This document shows, one piece after another, positions 24,404-32,207 of a stretch of 32,207 nt of DNA; within the stretch, counting starts at the first letter, position 1; every line of letters starts with the position of its first letter. The notes beneath the pieces were generated by a model. That model saw only the letters and a program-made list of their open reading frames with translations, ran no database searches and was not told the origin of the DNA. The translations under genes and the position numbers were made by a program. Origin of the DNA: Burkholderia sp. lig30 (lineage in GTDB: Bacteria > Pseudomonadota > Gammaproteobacteria > Burkholderiales > Burkholderiaceae); the NCBI RefSeq assembly GCF_000687455.2, contig NZ_JGVW01000094.1, positions 1-32,207 on the forward strand, read 5' to 3'.

Positions 24404-25801
24404 TCAGAAACCCCAGAACATCAGCCACCACGCGCTGTCGACGACCGCCAGCGCGGCGGCGAACCATGCGAATGCCATCAGGCGGCGCGGCCACGCCGCG
24501 TAGCGCCCCGTGACCTGCCATGCGAGCCATGCGCTCCACGCGTTGGCGCCGACGAGGATCGCGATGCGCACGTCCGACGCCCATCCCAGCGGCACATGTT
24601 CGGCACGCAACAGCGACAGCGTCGTCGCCGACAGACCGAGGAACACGCCCGCGCCGGCGAGCGGAATCAGCCCCTGCGCGAGATGATGGAGCCGCACCCG
24701 GTCGAAACGGCCGAGCATCGCGGTCGCGCCGGCCAGCAGCACGAGCAGTGCGGTGCCGTAGACAAGCCCCGTGCCGACGATGTAGCCGACGACGAGCGAG
24801 CCGTCGAGCCACGAGAACACGTCGTTGCGCTCGGGATAATGCGTGAGCAGGAACCACGGCGCGTTGGTCTCGAGCGGCCACGTGATGTCGTGATCGATCA
24901 GCCAGCCCGCCAGCCATTGCTTGATCTGCACGAACCACGGGCTGACGGTCCAGTGAAACGCGCCGATCGCGACGCCGAGCAGGCCGTACAGGATCAGCGC
25001 CGTATCCCACGGGTTCGCCTGCTGCGCGCCGAGCGTCACGACCTCCTCCGACGGCGAGCGCCACGACAGCGCGATCGCATCCCGATGGCCGCTGCAGCGG
25101 CCGCACATGTGGCACGAGGCGGCGCCCTTCATGTTGCGCAGCGGCACCAGCGGCGCGCAATTCACCGGAATCACGCGATGGCCGCCCTCGCCGTGCTTGT
25201 ACGAACGGCGCCACGCATCCTCGTCGACCCTGTAGCGCATCGGCGCGAGACGGGCGAGCAGCGAGAACACGCCGTTCACCGGGCACAGGTACTTGCACCA
25301 CACGCGCTTTTCGCGGCCGTACAGCAGGCCGATCACGATCGCGGCCGCCGTCGAGCCGCCGAGCACGAACAGCACCGCGAGCGGATACTGGTAGACGCTG
25401 ACCATCTGCCCGTAGATCGTCGTGATCCCGAACGCGACGAACGGCCAGCCGCCCCAGCGCATCCAGCGCGGAATCGCTCGGCCGCGGCCGAACCGGCTCG
25501 CGTACTCGGAAAGCGCGCCCTCGGGGCAGAGCACGCCGCACCAGACGCGCCCGAGCATCACCATCGACAGCAGCACGAACGGCCACCAGATGCCCCAGAA
25601 CACGAATTGCGCGGCGAGCGTCAGGTTGCTCCAGAGGTGCGCGGAATCGTCCGGCAGCGGCATGCATGCCGGCACGATGATCAGGAACGCATAGACCGCC
25701 ACGACACCCCACTGGATGCCGCGAATCAGCGCGCCGTGGCGCTGCATCCACTGGCCGGCCTGCGCGAGCCGGCCCGGTTTGCCGCCGAGGACCGCGCTCA
25801 T
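24404..25801 (-). CDS. ftrD: FtrD: membrane iron-sulfur (polyferredoxin) protein of the ferrous iron importer
   Basis: A 465-aa inner-membrane protein with about ten helices. It carries NapH-like cluster motifs CGVLCP (Cys88, Cys92) and CKYLCP (Cys169, Cys173), then Cys215 and CHMCGRC (Cys230, 233, 236). In the Ftr system it is thought to pass electrons during iron transport, perhaps recycling the ferroxidase-like partner. The frame is open to 25984, but ATG 25801 overlaps the ftrC stop by four bases (ATGA), so it was chosen. This overlap implies coupling to ftrC. Cluster number is a reading of motifs, not a measurement. Confidence 0.9.
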   Translation of the reverse strand: MSAVLGGKPGRLAQAGQWMQRHGALIRGIQWGVVAVYAFLIIVPACMPLPDDSAHLWSNLTLAAQFVFWGIWWPFVLLSMVMLGRVWCGVLCPEGALSEYASRFGRGRAIPRWMRWGGWPFVAFGITTIYGQMVSVYQYPLAVLFVLGGSTAAAIVIGLLYGREKRVWCKYLCPVNGVFSLLARLAPMRYRVDEDAWRRSYKHGEGGHRVIPVNCAPLVPLRNMKGAASCHMCGRCSGHRDAIALSWRSPSEEVVTLGAQQANPWDTALILYGLLGVAIGAFHWTVSPWFVQIKQWLAGWLIDHDITWPLETNAPWFLLTHYPERNDVFSWLDGSLVVGYIVGTGLVYGTALLVLLAGATAMLGRFDRVRLHHLAQGLIPLAGAGVFLGLSATTLSLLRAEHVPLGWASDVRIAILVGANAWSAWLAWQVTGRYAAWPRRLMAFAWFAAALAVVDSAWWLMFWGF

Positions 25802-26640
25802 GCCGCGCGCCCTGCCGTCGCGGCCGGGCGCCGGCTGGCGCGCTTGAGCAGCAGCCAGACGACTGCCCAGTACGCGGCATACGCGATCAGGTTCGCGAGC
25901 GCCGGATGCGCGCGGTAGCCTGTCAGCGTCGCGACGAGCGAGCCGAACGTGCCGGAGTCGTCGAGGATCGCGGACGTGTCCCACAATTGTGCGATGCCGA
26001 CCGGCAGGATCTCCTTGTCGATCAGCTTGTCGACGCCCGTCTGGAAGAGGCCCGCGCCGAGCAACAGCAGCATGACTTCAGTGAAGCGAAAGAAATGGCG
26101 CCAGGAGAAATACTTTCCGCCGAGCTGCAGCAGGAAGAACGTCAGCATCGCGAGGCCGAGGCCGATCGCGACCGCGAGCATCTGGCTCGCGTCGACGTGG
26201 CCCGACTGGCCGAAGCCGAGGCCGTACAGGAAGATCACCGTCTCGCTGCCCTCGCGCGCGATCGCAAGCGCGACCAGCACGGCGACGCCCCACCAGTTCG
26301 CGTCCTGGGTGCTCTTCTGCAGCGACTGCTCCATGTCGCGCTTGAGCGTGCGGCCATGCTGGCGCATCCACAGCACCATCTGCACGATCAGCACGCACGC
26401 GATCAGCACCATCGCGGTCTGGAAATAGTCCTGGGCGTCACCGGACAGCACTTCGGTGAAGCCGACGAGCGCGCCGCCGAGCGCCACGGCCATCAGCAGC
26501 CCGGCGCCGACGCCGGCCCACAGATACGGCAGGCCGCGGCGCGCGTCGTCGTCGCCGTTTTTCAGCCACGCATAGAGGATGCCGACGACGAGCAGCGCCT
26601 CGACGCTCTCCCGCCAGACGATGAACAAGATCTGACCCAT
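25798..26640 (-). CDS. ftrC: FtrC: FTR1-family iron permease
   Basis: A 280-aa membrane permease with about seven helices. Both REXXE iron-binding motifs are intact: Arg10-Glu11-x-x-Glu14 in VWRESVEAL and Arg129-Glu130-x-x-Glu133 in AREGSETV. The FTR1/EfeU family moves iron oxidised by a periplasmic partner into the cell. ATG 26640 has AGGGAG 7 bp upstream; the frame's earlier start at 26670 lacks one. It is the third gene of ftrABCD, 55 bp after ftrB. Confidence 0.96.
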   Translation of the reverse strand: MGQILFIVWRESVEALLVVGILYAWLKNGDDDARRGLPYLWAGVGAGLLMAVALGGALVGFTEVLSGDAQDYFQTAMVLIACVLIVQMVLWMRQHGRTLKRDMEQSLQKSTQDANWWGVAVLVALAIAREGSETVIFLYGLGFGQSGHVDASQMLAVAIGLGLAMLTFFLLQLGGKYFSWRHFFRFTEVMLLLLGAGLFQTGVDKLIDKEILPVGIAQLWDTSAILDDSGTFGSLVATLTGYRAHPALANLIAYAAYWAVVWLLLKRASRRPAATAGRAA

Positions 26641-26695
26641 CGATAACTCCCTGACGCGCGACGCGCGCAAGCGCCCGCGCGCAGTTGAAACTGCA

Positions 26696-27028
26696 TTACT
26701 TCGCGACGATCACGCCCTGCGCCTGCTGGTGGAAATCGTCGAAAAACTTGTATTCGCCCGGCGAAAGCGGCGCGACGACGACGAACGAGTCGGTGCCCGG
26801 CGCGAGCACCTTCTCCTTGCGCAGCTGCACGCTCTCGAATTCGGCGGCGCCCTTGCCGGTGTTGCGGATCTCGATCTTGAAGCGCTGGCCGGCCGGCACT
26901 TCGATGCGGGCGGGATTCAGCCTGCCGTCCGCCATCTCGAGCTTGAACGTCAACAGATCCGCGGCCTGGGCGGCGCCGGCGAGCAACACCGCGGCAGCCG
27001 CCGCAACGAATTTCTGGGGGAATGTCAT
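26696..27028 (-). CDS. ftrB: FtrB: periplasmic cupredoxin-like iron transport protein
   Basis: A 110-aa exported protein. The signal peptide is residues 1-22 (ending AGAAQA, then ADLLTF). The mature domain is a small cupredoxin-like beta sandwich with the family motifs GKGAAEFESVQLRKEKV and LSPGEYKFFDDFHQ; His100 is the most obvious metal-ligand candidate. It is proposed to oxidise Fe(II) for the FTR1 permease in the periplasm. ATG 27028 was chosen because the longer frame from 27331 lacks a signal peptide and overlaps ftrA. It lies 56 bp after ftrA. Confidence 0.92.
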   Translation of the reverse strand: MTFPQKFVAAAAAVLLAGAAQAADLLTFKLEMADGRLNPARIEVPAGQRFKIEIRNTGKGAAEFESVQLRKEKVLAPGTDSFVVVAPLSPGEYKFFDDFHQQAQGVIVAK

Positions 27029-27084
27029 TCCTGGCTCTCTACGACGACGGCGCGCCCGAGGCGCGCCGTCCGTTATGCAACCGA

Positions 27085-27636
27085 TCAGTAACCGCCCTTC
27101 TTGCCGATGCCGGCGAACGGGAAGTCGTATTCGAGGACGATGGGCTTGAACCACGGGCCCACGCCGGTTTCCTTGTCGACGTGGCGGCCGAACGCCATGT
27201 GGCCCATCTGCATCGGCGGCTTGACCGTCAGCGTCAGGTGATACTTGCCGGGGCCGTCGAGCTTCACGTTGTCGCCGTAGTGCGGGCCGTCGCTCGCCAC
27301 CATGCCCATCAGGTCGCCTTCCGACTTCCACTTCGCGTCGCCCTGCTTCGTCAGCTTGTAGGTGACCTGCAGGTACGGCATCCAGTCGCCTTCCGCGAAG
27401 CCGCTCGGGTTGTTCTTCACCGCGTGGATGTCCGCCTCGAGGTGGACGTCGGAATCCGACGCCTTGCGCATCATCCCTTCCGGATCCATCGTGATCGGCT
27501 GCAGGTACACCGCGCCGATTTCCATCCCGCCCTGAATCTGATGCTTGCCGATCGGATATTCCGCGGCCGATGCCGACATGGCGGCCAGCGCCGCCGCTAC
27601 CGCAACCGAAGTGCGGATGAACGAAGAACCCAACAT
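27085..27636 (-). CDS. ftrA: FtrA: periplasmic P19/Tp34-family iron-binding protein
   Basis: A 183-aa exported protein. The signal peptide ends near ALAAMSASA, then AEYPIG. The mature chain has the P19/Tp34 (iron transport-associated) pattern: GGMEIGAVYLQPI, SDVHLEADIHAV, GDWMPYLQVTYKL, DGPHYGDNVKL and a late Met-rich loop PPMQMGHMAFG. His65, Met86 and His119 are candidate metal ligands by comparison with P19 proteins. AGGGAG lies about 6 bp before ATG 27636. It is the first gene of the ftr operon, and a Fur box lies 82 bp upstream. Confidence 0.95.
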   Translation of the reverse strand: MLGSSFIRTSVAVAAALAAMSASAAEYPIGKHQIQGGMEIGAVYLQPITMDPEGMMRKASDSDVHLEADIHAVKNNPSGFAEGDWMPYLQVTYKLTKQGDAKWKSEGDLMGMVASDGPHYGDNVKLDGPGKYHLTLTVKPPMQMGHMAFGRHVDKETGVGPWFKPIVLEYDFPFAGIGKKGGY

Positions 27637-27717
27637 GGACACTCCCTGTTTTTCTGAGACACGCGCCGCCGCCCGGCCTGATGGCTTACGGCAAACGCAA
27701 AGGCAATGAAGAACGTT

Positions 27718-27736
27718 AATGCGAACTATTCTCAAT
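27718..27736 (-). promoter_or_regulatory. Fur box upstream of ftrABCD
   Basis: On the minus strand ATTGAGAATAGTTCGCATT matches the bfd site at 16 of 19 positions. It contains GAGAAT where bfd has its -10 GATAAT, so it may also overlap a promoter, although no good -35 was found 17 bp before. Iron repression of ftrABCD is expected. Confidence 0.78.
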
Positions 27737-27849
27737 ACTTGGGGGAGTGTAGCACCGAACGCGCCCGGGGACAAACCGATAATCGCGCCAATCCCTGATC
27801 CAACAAGGATGACGAGCGGATAACCGGCGCCCGGGCAGCAGGAGCGGGA

Positions 27850-29940
<2,091 letters not shown>

Positions 29941-30200
29941 GGAATGCGGCCGGAGCGAGAACAAAAAATCATTTTAGCGCTTCGCGCCCGAACGAACTGC
30001 CGCCGGCCACGGACACGCGGCGGCGTGCGCGCGAAAATCGCGGATCGCCGCATCGCGACCCGAAAAAACCCCGGCGAATTCGCTACAATGACGAACTGCT
30101 GCGCTTTCTTTCCGGCATCGTGCCCGTCCGCGCGCGGCCTGCCGCGCCCCGCCCCCGCCGGATCGAAGCCTGACCCTCTTTTCACTACAGCCGAACCATC

Positions 30201-31400
30201 ATGTCGCTCTTCTCCTCTGTCCAGCTTGCCCCCCGTGATCCGATCCTGGGCCTGAACGAAGCCTTCAACGCCGATGCCCGTCCGACCAAGGTCAATCTCG
30301 GCGTGGGCGTGTACACGAACGAAGAAGGCAAGATTCCGCTGCTGCGCGCAGTGCGCGAGGCGGAGAAGGTGCGCGTCGACGCGGGCCTGCCGCGCGGCTA
30401 CCTGCCGATCGACGGCATTGCCGCCTACGACGCCGCCGTGCAGAAGCTGCTGCTCGGCAACGATTCGCCGCTGATCGCCGCAGGCCGCGTGGTCACGGCC
30501 CAGGCGCTGGGCGGCACCGGCGCGCTGAAGATCGGCGCCGACTTCCTGCGCACGGTGAACCCGAACGCGAAGGTCGCGATCAGCGATCCGAGCTGGGAAA
30601 ACCACCGCGCGCTGTTCGAAGCGGCCGGCTTCGAAGTGGTCGCATATCCGTACTACGACGCGAAGACCAACGGCGTGAACTTCGATGCGATGCTGGCGGC
30701 GCTGAACAGCTACGAAGCGGGCACGATCATCGTGCTGCACGCGTGCTGCCACAACCCGACGGGCGTCGACCTGACGGAAGCGCAATGGAAGCAGATCGTC
30801 GAGGTCGTGAAGGCGCGCAACCTCGTGCCGTTCCTCGACATCGCCTACCAGGGCTTCGGCGAGAGCATCGAAGCGGACGCAGCGGCAGTGCGCCTGTTCG
30901 CCGCGGCCGACCTGAACGCGTTCGTATCGTCGTCGTTCTCGAAGTCGTTCTCGCTGTACGGCGAGCGCGTCGGCGCGCTGTCGATCATCACGTCGAGCAA
31001 GGACGAAGCGACGCGCGTGCTGTCGCAGCTCAAGCGCGTGATCCGCACGAACTACTCGAACCCGCCGACGCACGGCGGCGCGATCGTGGCGGCAGTGCTC
31101 GCATCGCCGGAACTGCACGCATCGTGGGTGCAGGAACTCGGCGAAATGCGCGACCGCATCCGCTCGATGCGCAACGGCCTCGTCGAGCGCCTGAAGGCAA
31201 GCGGCATCGATCGCGACTTCAGCTTCATCAACGCGCAGCGCGGGATGTTCTCGTATTCGGGCCTGACGTCGGCGCAAGTCGACCGTCTGCGCGAAGAGTT
31301 CGGCATCTACGCCGTCGGCACGGGCCGGATCTGCGTCGCCGCGCTGAATACGCGCAACCTCGACGTCGTCGCGAACGCGGTCGCAGCCGTCCTGAAGTAA
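30201..31400 (+). CDS. tyrB: Class I aromatic/aspartate aminotransferase
   Basis: A 399-aa PLP enzyme, length typical of the aspartate/aromatic subgroup. The Schiff-base lysine is Lys248 in SSSFSKSFSLYGERVG. Other cofactor contacts are HNPTG (Asn185) and FLDIAYQGF (Asp213), and the substrate carboxylate arginine is in GTGRICVAAL (Arg376). It transfers amino groups between glutamate and oxaloacetate or aromatic keto acids. Sequence alone does not separate AspC from TyrB activity, so the symbol is tentative. It diverges from uvrB across 260 bp, with a TACAAT -10 candidate at 30084. A strong terminator follows. Confidence 0.94.
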   Translation: MSLFSSVQLAPRDPILGLNEAFNADARPTKVNLGVGVYTNEEGKIPLLRAVREAEKVRVDAGLPRGYLPIDGIAAYDAAVQKLLLGNDSPLIAAGRVVTAQALGGTGALKIGADFLRTVNPNAKVAISDPSWENHRALFEAAGFEVVAYPYYDAKTNGVNFDAMLAALNSYEAGTIIVLHACCHNPTGVDLTEAQWKQIVEVVKARNLVPFLDIAYQGFGESIEADAAAVRLFAAADLNAFVSSSFSKSFSLYGERVGALSIITSSKDEATRVLSQLKRVIRTNYSNPPTHGGAIVAAVLASPELHASWVQELGEMRDRIRSMRNGLVERLKASGIDRDFSFINAQRGMFSYSGLTSAQVDRLREEFGIYAVGTGRICVAALNTRNLDVVANAVAAVLK

Positions 31401-31444
31401 GTCGGAACCTGGGCGGCCGCATTCCGCCGCCCTGCCCGTCCGAC

Positions 31445-31477
31445 AAAAAACGCGCTCCCGGGGAGCGCGTTTTTTTT
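31445..31477. terminator. Bidirectional terminator after tyrB
   Basis: AAAAAACGCGCTCCC (31445-31459) pairs with GGGAGCGCG plus a T8 run (31461-31477), with almost no loop in the longest pairing. It separates tyrB from the convergent dehydrogenase gene. Confidence 0.93.
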
Positions 31478-31533
31478 GTTGCATCGCGTCACTGCCGCCC
31501 GCCACACAGGTGCTTGCGGCAACGCAACGCGCG

Positions 31534-32207
31534 TCACTGCATGAACCAGCCGTGGCTGACGACGAGCGACTGGCCGGTGAGCGCGGCGCTCGGGAACGCC
31601 GACAGGAACAGTACCGTCTGCGCGACGTCCTGCACCGTCGTGAACACCCCGTCGACCGTGTTGCCGAGCATCACCTTCTTCACGACTTCCTCTTCGCTGA
31701 TCCCGAGTTCCTTCGCCTGCTCCGGAATCTGCTTGTCGACGAGCGGCGTGCGCACGAAGCCCGGGCACACGACGTGCGAGCGCACGTTGTGCTTCGCGCC
31801 TTCCTTCGCCAGCACCCGCGCGAGACCGAGCAGCCCGTGCTTGGCCGTCACGTATGCCGACTTCAGCGGCGACGCCTCGTGCGAGTGCACCGAGCCCATG
31901 TAGATCACCACGCCGCCGCGGTCGTCCTTGTACATGTGCTTGAGCGCGGCCTTCGTCGTCAGGAACGCACCGTCGACGTGGATCGCCTGCATCTTCTTCC
32001 AGTCGGCGAACGCGTAGTTCTCGATCGGATTGACGATCTGGATGCCGGCGTTCGACACCAGAATGTCGACCGAGCCGAACGTTTCGGCAACCTTGTCGAT
32101 CCCGCTGTTGACCGCGTCCTCGCTCGTCACGTCCATCGCGATGCCGATCGCCTTGCCGCCCGCCGCCTTGATCTGCTCGGCGACCGCGTTCGCGCCGTCC
32201 TGGTTCA
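31534..32207 (-). CDS. hbdH: 3-hydroxybutyrate dehydrogenase (5' end missing)
   Basis: About 224 residues of a short-chain dehydrogenase whose beginning lies beyond the right edge; the usual length is about 260, so roughly 35 residues including the GxxxGxG NAD site are missing. Visible are the NAG motif ([15 protein letters not shown]), the catalytic serine in [12 protein letters not shown], Tyr and Lys in [12 protein letters not shown], and the [20 protein letters not shown] substrate loop of bacterial D-3-hydroxybutyrate dehydrogenases. The tail [11 protein letters not shown] is also typical. It links polyhydroxybutyrate/ketone-body breakdown to acetoacetate. The apparent ATG at 32136 is internal, since the frame continues in coding style upstream. 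Confidence 0.93.
   Translation of the reverse strand, partial: NQDGANAVAEQIKAAGGKAIGIAMDVTSEDAVNSGIDKVAETFGSVDILVSNAGIQIVNPIENYAFADWKKMQAIHVDGAFLTTKAALKHMYKDDRGGVVIYMGSVHSHEASPLKSAYVTAKHGLLGLARVLAKEGAKHNVRSHVVCPGFVRTPLVDKQIPEQAKELGISEEEVVKKVMLGNTVDGVFTTVQDVAQTVLFLSAFPSAALTGQSLVVSHGWFMQ

Overview
The window is chromosomal DNA of a high-GC betaproteobacterium, most probably a Burkholderia (cepacia-complex-like). This is inferred from strong GC bias at third codon positions, long shadow ORFs antisense to real genes, the gene repertoire (ftrABCD, hemP, bfd/bfr, TonB-ExbB-ExbD, DUF4212-linked symporter, XapX and DoxX proteins) and TACAAT-type -10 boxes. No search was run, so the species is not assigned.

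Region 1 (1-7121) is a redox/electrophile-stress-like neighbourhood. A minus-strand operon encodes a 55-aa XapX membrane protein, a YtcJ-type amidohydrolase with a Cys/His-rich tail, a DoxX membrane protein and an exported glyoxalase-fold protein that runs off the left edge. It diverges from a CrgA-type LysR regulator. Next comes an isochorismatase-like (YcaC-type) hydrolase, divergent from a second XapX gene, an OsmC protein and a pirin. A 16-bp-arm palindrome overlaps a likely promoter between them.

Region 2 (7122-8353) is a gene-poor island scar. The 3' end of tRNA-Ser(GGA) (8264-8353, minus strand) is duplicated as a 19-bp direct repeat about 1 kb away. The DNA between looks lower in GC, has no recognisable gene and is full of phased short repeats and inverted repeats.

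Region 3 (8412-16334) is central metabolism: acs (acetyl-CoA synthetase) followed by a two-subunit sodium:solute symporter (DUF4212 small subunit plus a large SSS subunit with a long hydrophilic insertion), an EamA/DMT exporter, a UPF0114 membrane protein and class I fumarase.

Region 4 (16492-27736) is dominated by iron: bacterioferritin, glutamate racemase (murI), bfd, a 20-codon putative membrane microprotein, tonB-exbB-exbD, a LysR/pirin divergent pair, a DUF1857 protein, hemP, a GlcG/HbpS-family protein and the elemental-iron importer operon ftrABCD. Three 19-bp Fur-box-like sites (before bfd, hemP and ftrA) match the bfd copy at 16 of 19 positions. Storage and release (Bfr/Bfd), energised outer-membrane uptake (TonB-ExbBD), heme uptake (HemP) and inner-membrane iron import (Ftr) are therefore probably co-regulated by Fur.

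Region 5 (27850-32207) holds uvrB, a divergent class I aminotransferase and the 3' part of a 3-hydroxybutyrate dehydrogenase gene that enters from the right edge.

Stretches of 240-305 bp without genes (5090-5373, 12845-13148, 20472-20751, 23704-23943, 29941-30200) carry only the promoters or terminators listed. No rRNA, CRISPR array, intact insertion sequence or prophage was seen.
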